Translations under genes and position numbers: made by a program | Notes under the pieces: model-generated | The model's database searches: none | Told to the model about the DNA's origin: nothing | The model's input: the letters and a program-made list of their open reading frames with translations, nothing else | NCBI GenBank assembly: GCA_039111635.1 | Contig: JBCAQO010000004.1 | Coordinates: 1,364,001 to 1,428,000, forward strand | DNA length: 64,000 nucleotides | Reading direction: 5' to 3' | Origin: Heterobasidion occidentale | Taxonomy: Eukaryota; Basidiomycota; Agaricomycetes; Russulales; Bondarzewiaceae | In this document: piece by piece, positions 11,744 to 23,331 of the stretch | Layout of the letters: each line of letters begins with the position of its first letter | Numbering within the stretch: position 1 is the first letter of the stretch

Positions 11744-13809
11744 ATGGCCAGCAACCCCATGCAGAGCTCGACCAGCACCCTGAGCACCCAGCCGCAGCAG
11801 CCCCCCGACGCCCCGCAGCAGACGCTCGCGCCCGAACTCCCACCGGGCGTCGGCGTCGGGACGACCGTGCCCGCGACGGGCGGAGAGGCGGGCGCCGCGG
11901 CGACGGCGGCCGCGAGCGCGCCGGTGAAGCGTGGGCCTGGGCGGCCGAAAGGCAGTGGACTCAAGACCAAGTACGTCGATCCCAATGCTCCTCCGCCGGT
12001 CAAGCGCCCCGTCGGCCGTCCGAGGAAGGACGGGCTTCCCGCCGGCTCGGTGCCCCGCCCTAACACGACGAGTACTCGTAAACGCAGGGTCGCCGCGCCC
12101 GGCGAGTTCGCAGCCACCGCGCCCGACGCGATCGCGCAGCAGACGCCCCAGCCGTCTGCTAGTGCGCCGCCGTACGTCGGCCCGCTGATCGTGCGTCGCT
12201 CTCCTCCTTATTGTGTATTGGACATCTTTATTGACGAGCCTCTCTCTATCTATGCGCCGTCGGCGGCCTGATCACAGAACTACGCACAGTACGCCTACCC
12301 CACACCGACCGCCGCGGCCCAGCCGTCCTGGCAGACGGGATACAGCACCCTCTCCGCCGCGCTGCAGGTCGAGCCGCCCGTGCCCCGCAGAGAGACCGTG
12401 AGCGTGCCGCCGCGCAGAGTGGCGCGCAACCCGTCCGCGATCGACCAGACCCTCGCAAAGGACGACTGGGCGGCGCTCGCGCGCACCGACCCCGTCGGGC
12501 TGCTGCAGCACCTCGTCTCCGCGCTCGTCGCGCCGAACCCCGTCTCGCGCATCGGCCAGCCCATCGAGGACGCCTTCCGGACGCACGTCGGCTGCCTCGC
12601 GCCCGCGGGCGCGGGCTCGCCGCCGAACACGTTCTACGCGTCCTTCCGCTCGTTCTGGCTGCCGACCTCGCCCGCGTACTTCTCGCTCATGTCGTCCTCG
12701 ACCGCCGCCCCGACGCCGCCCGAGTACCGCTTCCTGTACTGGGACCCGCAGCTGCTCGTCCTGAACGGCATCGCGTGCCCGCACTGCGCGGGCCCGCTGC
12801 TCAACCGCGGGTGCATCCGCTCGGGGCCGATCAAGGTGTACGACATCGGGAAGCCGTTCTTCATCATCGGGTGCGAGTACGTCTGCCACAGCGTCGTGTG
12901 CAAGGCGGGCGGCGCGCCGGACGGGCGCAGGCTCGCGAGCACGGACGCGGCCATCATGCGCTCGCTGCCGCGCCTCTTGCAGGAGGAGTTCCCCGCGGAG
13001 CTGCTCGGCCTCTCGATCGACGCCCCGTGGAGCTGGCAGGCGGTCGGCGTGTCCAAGACGGTGTGGGACATCGTGCGGAGCGGGCTCGGCGCCGGGGTGG
13101 GCAAGGACGCGCTGTTGCAGATCATCAGGAGCACGCAGGAGGCGCTGCCGAATATGGTGGGCATTCATAAGGTGGAGGACGCGCACGACGGAGACGGCGG
13201 TGAGCTCGAGCTAGGAGCAGCCGGGATCCGAAGAGGCATGGGGGCGCCCACCCATGACGCAGACGATGGAGATGTATGTCTTATGTTTGTCGAGTGCTCT
13301 CTCATCTCTGATAAGGCTGATCCTGCGCAGTACGCAATGGCCTGGAAGGCTCACGACGCTGTCGAAGATAACCTCACAAACGGGCAGCAACAACAACAAC
13401 AACAACAACAACAACAGCAACAGCAACAACCCGAGGCGAGCACGTCCACGGCAGTCGTCGATGCCAACCCGCCCCAGGGCCCGCCGATCGCCGGTCCCCC
13501 AGTGTACGCCTTTCCCCAGGGTGCGCCCTACATGCCCTCTCCCTATGGCCCCTATCACGCATACGTCTACCAGCAAGCGGATCTTAACGCCCCGGGCCCT
13601 CGTCGCTCGCGAAACGCGCCGGGGACGCGCTCTCCGCGGAGCCGCCGACCAAGCGCATCCGCCACTGCGTCAAGTGTGGCTCGAAGGACTGCAAGGGCAA
13701 GGGCGGGCGCAACTTCTGCACGCACGCGTGCCAGGATTGCGGGAAAATGGAGTGCAGGGGGCGGAATAGCAAGCGGCCTGACAAGACGTGCATCGATGCG
13801 TGGCCATGA
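11744..13809 (+). CDS. AT-hook and Cys-rich nuclear protein, one-base frameshift
   Basis: Unrecognised basidiomycete-type protein of about 619 aa, probably DNA-binding. Exons: 11744-12190, 12278-13199, 13263-13273 (11 nt) and 13331-13809. Exon 1 carries two AT-hook-like cores, RGPGRPKGS and [10 protein letters not shown]. The middle holds a conserved block with the spaced cysteines of [15 protein letters not shown] and CEYVC, which may be a zinc-binding DUF6729-like region (from memory, unsure). A Gln run (CAA repeats) follows near 13386. The C-terminus is a second Cys-rich module, [15 protein letters not shown] then [17 protein letters not shown]. The frame breaks in a C/G run at 13590-13594: one missing base there makes the exons total 620 codons. 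The start ATG has a favourable ACC before it. Confidence 0.7.
13386..13430 (+). repeat. CAA/CAG trinucleotide run encoding poly-Gln
   Basis: Roughly fifteen Gln codons, mostly CAA, inside the AT-hook gene. The tract is in frame and likely length-polymorphic. Confidence 0.85.
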
Positions 13810-14155
13810 CGGGTCGGGGAGAGGCAAAGCTGTTGGCGGCAAATGCTGATTCGATCGAGGGTTATTTCATATCCGTTCCTCTCTGTGTTACAACGCCTGT
13901 ATTTGTACACATTTCGCTGTTTCCACTATTTTTTTCACTCAAACCTGTACTTGGAGTCACGGCCGCCTCGTGTTTTCAGCATGGCTTTCTTCCTGCCCCG
14001 TATGTCCATTTCGCTCGGTCGCCCTCATCTGACCTACGTCAATCCTCGGGACCCAATGTCACACTTCGTCGAACAGACTCCGTTACTCGAGTCCGTCTTT
14101 TGTTCAACCCGTGGACGCAACGGACGGAGGACTGCGTCGCTCCGATGCTCGCAGA
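13810..14155. other. short intergenic region
   Basis: 346 bp between two plus-strand genes. Nothing beyond T-rich stretches, probably 3' and 5' UTR sequence. Confidence 0.4.
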
Positions 14156-15600
14156 ATGTCCTCGCGCCAGAGTCGAAGCGGTAGTTGGCAGCCTCAACCG
14201 ATCTCGATGCTGGCCGGAGGGACCTACCAACCCCATCCGCCCCCCGTGGAGGCCATCTCAGGCATACCGACCCCGGCTGCAACGCCAGGGGGCTCACAGA
14301 AGAGGATTACGATGCGGAGTACATGACCGTCGACCCGCCGCCGGTGACGTACCCGGAACAAGGGTACGTCTACGCCGACGACGCCGACGACGGGCAGAAA
14401 CCCAAGCAGAAGAAACGATTCGTGGGTGGGTTCGTGTCCAGCTTGAGGAGGCTGCCCAAGCCATGGCCCGTAACGTGCTGTACGACCGCAGGCCGTCCCT
14501 CCACCGCTCTGCACCGCTGCGGACATACCCATCGTCCTGGAGCCAGAGGGCGCACCTCCATACGAGACACCCGGCGAGCCCATCACAGGGAACGTTCATT
14601 ACGTCCAGGCGACAGAGATGCCCATCGGATACCCCGCACCTGCACAGACCTCTCATGTCCGCACACCCTCCCACCTGAGCAGCCAGTCCGCCCGCCCACC
14701 GTCCCACCACACGCTGCACTCGCACTCGCACCACTCCATCCATTTCCCATCCCACCACTCGTCCGACCATCGCACGTCGCGATCTCCACCGCGCGTCGTC
14801 CGCAACCCGGACCCCGACGAGGAGTCAGGAGAAAGCACGGAGGAGGGCGCGGCGCAGCCCGATATGGCGTCCACCGCCCATCCGGGCACCATGAACAGCC
14901 CCGTTCTCGTCGAAGTCAAACCGGGTCCCGACTACGTGGGCATGGCACTGCCCGTCGAGCCGCCGCCCGTTCCGTCGCGCCTCGCGACCGTCCGGCGGTT
15001 CGTCCACGAGCTGAGCGCGCTGCCGTGGATGGCCTCCACCATTGCGGTCGACTACATCCCGGCGGAAACCGCGCGCGCGCGGTACCCGCGTCCTGAGGGC
15101 GGCCCGATCTCGTGGTACACGCCCCGACGGCGTCTGAACGTCGACCTGCTCGCGGGCGGCCCCAGCACGCAAGCCTTCGCAGGCGGTTCTGGGCCGGGCC
15201 AGCCGCCCGCGCCCGCACCGATCCACGCATCGAGCACGACGCTCGCGTATCCGGGCGCGCCTCCCCACGGCCATGGGTCGGCGGAGGGCGCATACCAGCA
15301 GCCTCTCTCCTCGTCGCTTGGACACGGCGGACAGTTCGTGTACCCTGCGGCACCGGTGCTTCCGCCGCCACCCCCGCTATACATGTACCCCACGTCGTTG
15401 CAGGCGATGTCGTCGCAGCCGAGGATCAGTCCCGAAACCCATTCTGAACTCCATTGGCAGGTGCGAGTCCGGAAACGCAACATCAGGCGTTTCCTATCTA
15501 CGTATTGGCGATGCCTGTCCCGCCGTATATTCGTCCCCCGGACCCGGCGCATTCCTCGCCTCATTTGTACAATCCCATGTACCCTCCTGTTCATCCTTGA
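14156..15600 (+). CDS. low-complexity Pro/Ser/His-rich protein with four one-base gaps
   Basis: No function recognised. The coding sense runs continuously from an ATG at 14156 to a stop at 15598-15600, but through four successive frame steps, each equal to one missing base: in a G run at about 14290, at about 14459, at about 14518 and near 15453. Adding four bases gives 483 codons exactly. The N-terminal part reads like a disordered region, with QKPKQKKRF and then LYDRRPSLHR. A His/Ser-rich stretch lies at 14700-14770. The best candidate for a folded block is near 14980-15120 (RRFVHELSALPWMASTI and VDYIPAETARARYPRPEGG). The C-terminus is Pro/Tyr-rich (MPVPPYIRPPDPAHSSPHLY). It could instead be a decaying pseudogene, but all four shifts have the same sign, which argues for sequence error. 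Confidence 0.55.
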
Positions 15601-16177
15601 GTATCTTGCATATTGACATTTTGAGTTGTATCTTTGCGGGTGTTTGCATTTGGGATTTCACTTGGATTTTTCAGTCATCGTGGCAATATGATATGACTCA
15701 GTGTTACATGGATACTTTGATACACGATACCGCGGACAATCAATGGCTTACTATATACTTACGATTTGTGTTTTTTATCCGACACAATAACATTATTGAT
15801 GTTGCAGCACCCTGGCAAATCCCTGTAAGGCCTTAAATCTCGATAAAGAATTTATTTTGAGAAATCGTTTGGCGGACCTCGTTTTGACATGGGAATCTCA
15901 CCCTACAGACCCTGTATGATCCCTGTAGCAATGCTTGTATTTTTTGACTTGATGCTGGTGGTGTTGAGCCGTAGACCTCGATGACAGTCAGCAGATCCGT
16001 CCACAACAAGGATCGGACATTTTTCAAGAATTTGCCCTTTTCGTCCGCAATAGGATCGGACCTCATTAGATATTTTGACCACTTTCCATCCGCATTGGTC
16101 CAGGGTCCTGAACTGACGCGTCGCGTCTCCTTTACCTCCACCTCCCACAACTTCCGATTCCATAGACCGTCTCAACC
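15601..16177. other. intergenic region upstream of SEM1
   Basis: 577 bp, more AT-rich than the neighbouring genes. No gene or RNA feature recognised. Confidence 0.5.
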
Positions 16178-16611
16178 ATGTCTTTGCCATCCAAACCAAC
16201 TGAATCGAAGGGAGACCAGAAAATGGAAGATACGCAACCACACCTCGGGGTTCTGGAAGAGGATGACGAGTTCGAGGAGTTCCAGGTGCAGGGTATGTTC
16301 CCTGAACGCATGTGCCCAGACGTATCACGCTTATTGTTTTTTTCGTGGTCAAATGATAGACTGGGACGATTCTCAAACGGACCTGGCTCATCTAAGCGGG
16401 GGCGCACCGGGCGCAGCGAAGTCGGGTGGGGACAAGTTGTGGGAGGACAACTGGGACGACGATGATATTGAGGACGAGTTCAGCGTGCAGCTGAGGTGCG
16501 TGTCCGGATCTCGATTTCTCTATCTCTCGGAATTCTGAACTTCTCGCATCATCTAGGAACGAGCTGGTTAAAACGGGAAAGACGACCGAGCCGCAGCCTA
16601 TGCAGCACTAG
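16178..16611 (+). CDS. SEM1: 26S proteasome regulatory subunit SEM1/DSS1
   Basis: Small acidic, intrinsically disordered subunit of the 19S proteasome lid, also found in mRNA-export and BRCA2-type complexes. Three exons, 16178-16292, 16360-16495 and 16557-16611, give 101 aa in frame. The family signature is plain: LEEDDEFEEF, then WDDSQTDLAHLSGGAPG, KLWEDNWDDDDIEDEFSVQL and a short RNELVKTG helix ending in QPMQH. Length and intron-split signature match fungal homologues. This is one of the most certain calls in the window. Confidence 0.97.
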
Positions 16612-17689
16612 ATCGCTACTCCACGTTGTGTGCCGCAAACCCTTGGTTTGTTGTCGCATTCGTGTTGTAATATATGTAACCCTATCCCCTTCCGATACGT
16701 GTCTTTGAACCTCTTTGGATGAGAAATGTCAGGAGGGTCAGTCAAGTTGTGGCAATTTTCTATGCGGAGCATTGCGCTCTGCGTTTTGGTGTGTTTCTTT
16801 TGATGCGGCTCTCCCACTGGCCTCTTTGGTACCTTCTGAAGCTTCTAGGTTCACTCCGAAATCATGCAATGTTGGAATTCATGCCCAACACCGTCATTCG
16901 CGATGCAATAAAGGCCACACGTGCAGTCGACGAGTTGCGTCATGTTCAGAGTCGCTGAATCGAAAGGCAGCTGCTTTCTGCATTCAGCTTATACACACGA
17001 TCAGGTCGCGACCATGAACGCCAAATAGAACCTGTGTCGCATCGCCTGCGCTGGGGAGTATGCGCAAGAGAGGCAGCGCAACCTTTTAGAGGCAAAGTTC
17101 GACTTCCTGCAGGAGGAATACGACAGTTCCGACCCAGAACCGGAGAACCTGGATTAGCTGCACTAAGGGGCCATGCGCGCCTTGCAGACGACTATGGGTT
17201 AAATAGCACCGAAGGGTTACTACGCTATGAACCCGACTTTTGTGGTGACGAGTCGCTCCAACATCTCTCTACCGTCTCAACAACGCGGGCAGATGGCTTC
17301 ACGGACAGTCAGCAGTCCGACATACAGTTTGGGGATGGGAGGTCGAATAAGGAGGAGCGCACCCACTGAAGGTTACAGGTTGGCTTCGGAGTCGAGTTGC
17401 GCGTCTCCTTCATATCTTGTTGGTATGCCGCCAACAATGCACCTTTCGGCTCAAGCCACCCGGTGCGCGGGATATGGCTGTCCTGCAGAACTCCACAACG
17501 AGAGCTGGTCAAATCCGAAGGCCACGGGACCCTGCCCGCAGCGACCGACATTAGTTGACACCGAGGTCTAGTTCCAACTTTCCTGTGGTGAATTTATGAA
17601 ATTGACGTCACTCGACTCAAGATCTCAGACACATCCCCTCATCAAAAGTGCACGCGGTCGTAATAGGTTGTCTCCGAGGTCACCAATCT
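16612..17689. other. intergenic region with one exon-like fragment
   Basis: Mostly unassigned. A coding-like stretch at 17029-17157 on the plus strand reads EYAQERQRNLLEAKFDFL then QEEYDSSDPEPENLD and a stop, preceded by ATG-AAC-GCC-AAA-TAG; it may be a terminal exon or a relic with a nonsense codon. No upstream exon was found with confidence. Confidence 0.35.
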
Positions 17690-19805
17690 CTGCCTTCCGT
17701 CTTTCTCCTTCCAGATGCGACATAGGATGTGTTTGCTAACTGAGCACTACCAGTAAGAACTCAGCCCCAGATCTTGACTTCAGATGTCAAAGGCTGCCCA
17801 TAATCACGCGTCGGGTGAGCCCCCCACCGCCTCCCACGATCCACGAGAAGGCCTCGCGAATACCTCTGCAAGTTCTCAAAAGGCATATCAGTTAACCTTG
17901 AAATGCTATCGCTCAGCGCAGGAATGACGAACGACGCCAAGGCTTCCTTCTCCATTGCGTCGTTTGCAGGCCTGTGATGCTCGTGGCGGCGGCTGGCAAC
18001 TGTGCCTCCGAGCTCATGCAACCTGCCTTGTGCCCCATTTACAGGTAAGCATCGGAATCTAGCCCGCTCAATCTAATTTGTTAACTATCGTCGCACATCG
18101 TCATGCCTCCTGGCAGCCATCCACAAGAATGAGAGTCGATCCTGGATGGCTAAGCTTCTGACCGCCTGCGTGGTGGCGCAATCCCATGTAATGCCTGCCT
18201 TCGCGCTGTCTCGTCGAATTCTCAAAGAAAGGTATCGGGATACGATATTGCTCATTTCCTATCGCGTTTAGTCGACCACAGAAGCCTTCTATCGCTACAG
18301 CTTCTCATCCGCGGGCAAGGAACGATGGACATCCGGTAATCAGACGCCCGAACATGGCGTTGGCTTCCTTCTGTCCTCACGATATCCAAACGCAAACCTT
18401 GCGCTTCCTTCAACGCACCGAGGAAATGACAACATCGAGCAAGGCGCCCAAAATCGGGTTGACACCATCCGAAAAAAGGAGATCGGGATCAGCGGGCAGC
18501 CCACCACCCCGTTCATGCGTTTTCATCTGACGTGTTCTGTCCTTTACTGCATAGTGACGGCATGCACTCTATAGCTGTACATCGGACTTACGCAGTATCC
18601 AGACGGGCGCGTTGATCTTTGCTCCCCATCCTCGATCCTCGGCCTGCAATAACCAACTACAGAACTTTGATCTTATCGTCCGTGCTTCTGCGAACTCTCC
18701 GCATCGTGGCGGCATCCTTTCACCTCAGAAAAGCTGTGGCACCTTCCCAAACGAGCATGTCGTATGTCAAGACAGTGATCCTGGACCTCTTCTCTGCGAT
18801 CAGTAGGCTTTTGTTCAGTGTCGTCAACTGGGGATCAGAGTCTAGACACCATACCGCCTCCGCAACCACAAAGCCTTGATCCACCTCTGGCGACCCTCCA
18901 GACTCCCACGTGTCGACCGGGCCGTCAGCTGCACCTGAACCCACCCCGAACGCCTCTCATCGACATCATCTTCCCGAAACCCATCACGGCACGCTCAAAC
19001 AAGCATATCGCCCTCCGACCGCAGCGACAAGCTCTCAAACGCAATCGTGCATCTCGACCCTCCAATCAAGCACCCACGGCATGCACGAACTCTATCTCTG
19101 CGCTACCTTCTCCCCCGGGGGCTCGTCGTGCCCTTGGGCGCTCCCTCTCCCCTTGCCCGTCCACCTGCTATCTCGGCCGTCGCCTCGCGAATCGAGCACC
19201 CAGGCCGCGCCCACGCACGGACCTCGCACGAAGCCAAAGCCCCGAGGATTCGACGCCGCGGGTGCCCGTGTCTCCCCGATCCCGCAGGCCCTCCAGCGTG
19301 CCTGCGTGTGTCCCCAGAGTGCTTCCGCAGTGCGTCATGCCATGCTCACCGGGGCTCGCGGCATGAGCATTAGCCCCCCCAGCGCGGAACCAGGGCATGC
19401 GACGATGACGCGCGCGCGATCGGCGGGGCGGAGGCGCGTGTCACCCACCGTCTGTGTTTGCATCTGCGCGTCGAGGTCGCACCGCGGGAGATGGGGGAGG
19501 CGACAGACGAGACGCGCGCGCGGGGGTTCCTCGCCCGCATCCCACGAACGGACAGGGTTTCTCGCGCGCGATTCGCTGGCTCGAGCCTCGAGCTTCAACG
19601 CTTCTGACTTCAACCCTCAAACGCAGAGCCTGTCGACTTTGATCTGCCTCAAGGCTTATCTCTAAATACGCAGCCGCCAGAAGGCACCCGGACCCAGACC
19701 CAGACTCGGAACCCAGAAATCCAGAACCCTAGAACCCGAGCGCGCCTCCGCGCTTCGTCTTCGACGCACGCACGCATGCCTTCTCCAGCCAGCAAGTGCC
19801 CTGCC
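17690..19805 (+). repeat. arm A of a large inverted duplication
   Basis: This segment reappears, reverse-complemented and diverged, at about 31835-34720. Shared landmarks include the block around 17840 (CCCCCCACCGCCTCCCACGA), the block around 18130 (GGCTAAGCTTCTGACCGCCT), a block near 18480 (GAGATCGGGATCAGCGGGCA) and the end near 19790 (AAGTGCCCTGCC). It contains coding-like but broken frames, so it looks like a duplicated gene remnant or an old repeat and not an active gene. Arm A lacks the 731-bp insertion seen in arm B. Confidence 0.8.
18910..19665 (+). pseudogene. degenerate gene remnant inside arm A
   Basis: A 251-codon Pro/Ser/Arg-rich open frame (PETHHGTLKQAYRPP, later FLARDSLARASSF). 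The counterpart on the minus strand of arm B (32124-33005) is open over a different extent and frame, so no single protein is conserved between the arms. No family recognised; it is reported only as the longest open frame of the duplicated unit. Confidence 0.3.
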
Positions 19806-20324
19806 ACACCCAGCGGCCCCGCGCTATCTGGACGCCCGCCGCGAACCTCCTCCGGGGTTCACGCGCGTCCGCCGACGCTATGATTGGCCACGCCGAGTCT
19901 ATCGAACGTGCACGCCGCAGCTTGTACCCCCTCCAAGCTCGCGCTCGGCTCCCGACGGTTCCGATTCACACCCAGCCTGGCCCCGCGAGAACTGCGCCGA
20001 TCGGCAGCGGCAGCAGCACGTCGCGTCGCTCACTCGCTCGCTCCTGCCCATCACCCGGCGTCTCTTTCTTCTTCGAGAATCCGAGAGCATCCGAGCGAGC
20101 CCCCGCGCGCGACCCACGCGGCGCTCACGATCCCCCGCTGCCCCCACTCCCGGCTGCACGCCTGCACGCCTGCATGACCGAAACCCACGCAAGCCCCAGC
20201 CTCTCCCGATTAGACACGGAAGCCGCCCACGCGGGGACGGCGTGTCGCCCCTCCCTCGCCCTCGTCCTCGCACTTTCCCCGTCCGCTTCCTCTCTCCCGG
20301 TTCTCTTCTCCCGGTTCGCACCCC

Positions 20325-20492
20325 CTGATCCTCTCCCCGCCCCCTGATCCCCTCCCGCGCCCCCTGATCCCAGCCTAACCGCCTTCCTCCATTCCTTCGC
20401 GCCTCCGCGCCTCCGCGCCCCCTAGCCCCCTAGCCCCCTCCCTCCGCGCCTCCGCGCCCCCTAGCCCCTAGCCCCCTCCCCCCGCGCCTCCT
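20325..20492. repeat. C-rich minisatellite
   Basis: Irregular tandem copies of CCCCTGATCC, then of a unit containing GCGCCTCCGCGCC and CCCCTAGCCCC. Low-complexity C-rich strand; could form i-motif or G-quadruplex structures. Confidence 0.75.
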
Positions 20493-20763
20493 GACCCCCA
20501 CATCCACCCCCGATTCTTCCCAGCAGCGCACACGCCGCATGCCGCACATCGCACCCCGACAGGAACGCCCGGAAGCCCCGCCTCTCGGCGCGCGCTCGGG
20601 CTCGCCGCCCCAAAAAATAGCGCGTCGCGCGCGATCCCGCGCCCTAGTGCGTGCGTCCGCAGCGTCCCAGAGCATCCGCGCGGCGCCGCGTCCGCCTCCC
20701 GGTCTCACCTGCCCTCCCATGCCGCGGCCACGCGATCGCTTTAGAATGCACACGCGCGCATAC

Positions 20764-20765
<2 letters not shown>

Positions 20766-20802
<37 letters not shown>

Positions 20803-20812
20803 CAATGTACGA
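20766..20812. repeat. TTA trinucleotide microsatellite
   Basis: About fifteen uninterrupted TTA/ATT units in an otherwise GC-rich region; it marks a sharp local composition change. Confidence 0.95.
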
Positions 20813-21401
20813 CGGGTGCTCGCTACTTTTGTCGTACCGTCGCAGCTGCCGCGACACACATTCTCATACTGCTGCATACCACCGACCGACCAATCCGATC
20901 GACGCGATCATCGCGCCCGATGTTGCTTCCGCTTCCGCTTCCGCGCGGCGCCCTGAGCCGCCCTGAGTGAGTCGGCGTGTCAGATCAGTGTCAGATCAGA
21001 TCACCACCCCGAGCGCCTCCCGAGACAGATGTAGACTACATAGCTTACCGTAGGAAGCGTCGACGAGGACTCGGCGGGGTCTGGTCGAGAAGAAGAGGGT
21101 GGCTGGGCCGTCGAGGAGCGCTGTTTGCTGGATGAGCCGCATGTGTGTCGAGTTGCTGGGGATGTTGGGTTTTTGCGTGGATGCGGAGGCGCGTGTCGCA
21201 GAGCACGGGCGACGGGCGACGGGCGACGGGCGACGGGCTGGCGACGAAGAGCGGGGATGGGACTGCGGGGGGCGCGAGACGGGCGGAGTGGGTGGCGGCG
21301 GGTGAGCGCGAGTGCGGTGCTTGCGCTGTATCGTGTCGCGTCGTGTCGTGTCGTGGGCGGGTCTCGAACGGGGGCGAGGATAGCGCGCGGGATAGAGAGA
21401 A

Positions 21402-21415
21402 GGGGGGGGGGGGGG
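21402..21415. repeat. 14-base G homopolymer
   Basis: An uninterrupted run of 14 G, a likely site of length error in sequencing and a possible G-quadruplex nucleus. Confidence 0.95.
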
Positions 21416-22479
21416 CAGCAGCTGCGGAGGGGCCTGCGAGGACTCGCGCGGGCGCGGCGTACGACGTCAGACGGGCGATGCGCTGCGATCGGGAGGGCCT
21501 CGAGCGTGCCCAGTTTCTCCATCGAACGGCGCTGCTGACGACAACGACGACGACTGTGCACGCAGCGCAACGCACGGACGACACGCACCCATGACCGAAC
21601 GACGCGCGCTTCGGCATCCTTTTCGTTCTCGTTCTCGCACTCGCACTTCTCGATTCATGTCCCACGTGCCGAGGATTCTAGGGTGTTCTGGAGATGGGGA
21701 TTGGGATTGGCGGGAGGGCGCGGATCGACGAGGCGCGCGTACGTCCGAATGGATGTAGCGCCGAGCCTAGCGAGCGACGCTGCGACGGGCACGAGGCGTG
21801 TCCGGGCTGGCCGCCGTTCTCTCCGGTGTGGCCGATCGAAGGGGGAGAGAGGCGGTGCTGGCGCGTGGGCGCGATGGGGGGAAGATGAAAGATGACTGTG
21901 TGGATGGAAGTCGAAGGTGGAAGTCGAAGGTGGAAGGACGAGGAGGTCGGATGTCGGATGTCGGGAGGAGAGTAGGGAGGGGAGGCGCGCGAGCGTGGAT
22001 GACGAACGGTGTGGCTTACCTACGACGGACGGACGGACGGAGGACGCCCCAGCTGGCGCGGGTCGTGGGTGTAGCACGCAGGGAGTCGCACATGACGGAC
22101 TGTGCGCACGAGGCGTGGTCGCGGGTTCGGGTTCAGATACGGATTCGATGGATGGATGGATAGGATGGATGGACACTGGGACCTACAGGTGGGAGAGAGG
22201 GGATTGGGAGCGTCGAGGCAATACTGTAGGCTGATGCCCTGGTGCCCACTGCCAGGCAGCTGCCAGCGCAGAGGGCTTGGGGAGATGGAAGGGCCGGATC
22301 TGATCTGTGGGGACTGACCTGCGTCATGGGAGGTCTCGATCGGGACCAGCGTCATCGCCCGCCGGCAGCCGTGGCCAGCTACGCGGGTCCACGCGCCCGC
22401 CAAGTATTTACACCCAAGCCACTTCTGAGCTCCACTCCAGCTCCTCCTCTCTCCCACATCCTAGCCACCAGCTGAAGGC

Positions 22480-23331
22480 ATGCAGCAATATCACGTCCTC
22501 TCCCTCGACCAAAACGTGAGTCCCCGCAGCGAGCTCCACTCGCGCCCCGCTCACGCCCCCGCAGTCCCGCATCCACGCCCCCGCGCCCCGCCGTCCCCCC
22601 GCGGGCTCCCTCTCCACCCACCCCGCACCCGTCCCCCTCCACCCGCCCTCCCCCACCCTCCCCGGCACGCCCTTCTCCGCCTCGCCCTCCTCGCGCTTCG
22701 AGTACCCCTTCCCCTCCCCCGTCTCCACCTCCGCCAGCTTCTCCTCCACCTCTGCCTCCGCCTCCACCTCCGCCTCCACCTCCGCCGCCGCGTCCCCGCT
22801 CTCGCCCTACGCGCCCTACGCGCCTGCGCACCACCACCACCACCACACCACCACACACCACACACACCCGCGTCCGCGCCCGACCACGCCTTCCCCCTCC
22901 TCGGCTCCGCGTCCCTCCTCCCGTCCCTCACCACCCTCCCGCCCCTCTCGCTCTCCATCCCCCCCTTCCCCTCGCTCTCCCTCGCCCCCCACGCCCACGC
23001 CCACGCTCAATACCCATCCCCGCCCCAGCCCCAAAATCACTCCTACGCCCAGCAGCCGCACGCTTACTACCACTCCACCGCCAATGCCACCCCCGTCTCC
23101 GCCGCGGCGACGGCGACCACTCCGAACCCCCACCGCGCGGCCGCAGCCTCCGCGCGCGACCCACCCGTGCCTCCCGCCCTGAGCGCCCGCAGGCGCCGCG
23201 GCCGCGCGGCCACCATCGCAGAGGGGCGCGACCAACGTGGGTCCGGCGGCGGAACGCACAGGGCGCGCGGGCGCAGCGCGAGCGGGGCGGGCGACGAGGA
23301 GGACGAGAGGGAGCGCGAGCGCGAGGGCTGA
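22480..23331 (+). CDS. Ser/Pro-rich low-complexity protein, one-base gap
   Basis: No domain recognised. Exon 1 is 22480-22515 (MQQYHVLSLDQN), followed by a GTGAGT...CCCGCAG intron and exon 2 from 22565. The first part of exon 2 is rich in Ser, Pro and Ala (SRFEYPFPSPVST, then repeated Ser-Ala-Ser-Thr) and has a His/Thr run. The frame then steps back by one in the C run at 22867-22869. Beyond it comes a natural-looking stretch (FPLLGSASLLPSLTTLPPL), a Tyr/His/Gln-rich patch and a basic then acidic tail (ARRRRGRAATIAEG, EEDEREREREG). One added base makes 268 codons in total. The N-terminal methionine context and composition resemble fungal regulatory proteins, but function is unknown. Confidence 0.55.
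   Translation: MQQYHVLSLDQNVSPRSELHSRPAHAPAVPHPRPRAPPSPRGLPLHPPRTRPPPPALPHPPRHALLRLALLALRVPLPLPRLHLRQLLLHLCLRLHLRLHLRRRVPALALRALRACAPPPPPHHHTPHTPASAPDHAFPLLGSASLLPSLTTLPPLSLSIPPFPSLSLAPHAHAHAQYPSPPQPQNHSYAQQPHAYYHSTANATPVSAAATATTPNPHRAAAASARDPPVPPALSARRRRGRAATIAEGRDQRGSGGGTHRARGRSASGAGDEEDEREREREG

Larger units (their letters stand above)
19806..22479. other. 2.7-kb GC-rich gene-poor region with simple repeats
   Basis: No gene could be supported. The plus strand is C-rich up to about 20.7 kb and G-rich from about 21.1 to 22.3 kb, a marked skew switch. Open frames are long only because stop codons are rare at this composition. Contains a C-rich minisatellite, a TTA tract and a 14-base G run, listed separately. 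The last few hundred bases are likely promoter of the gene at 22480. Confidence 0.5.

Noticed and set aside
20766..20812. CRISPR-like or structured repeat array
   Set aside because: It is a plain TTA microsatellite without spacers, and the genome is eukaryotic.
21655..22176. 173-codon minus-strand Ser/Pro-rich frame
   Set aside because: Lies in a G-rich stretch where stops are rare on the C-rich strand; no start context, introns or conserved block.
22379..22958. Gly/Glu-rich minus-strand frames
   Set aside because: Opposite strand of the Ser/Pro-rich gene; glycine and arginine runs reflect CCT/CCG repeats.
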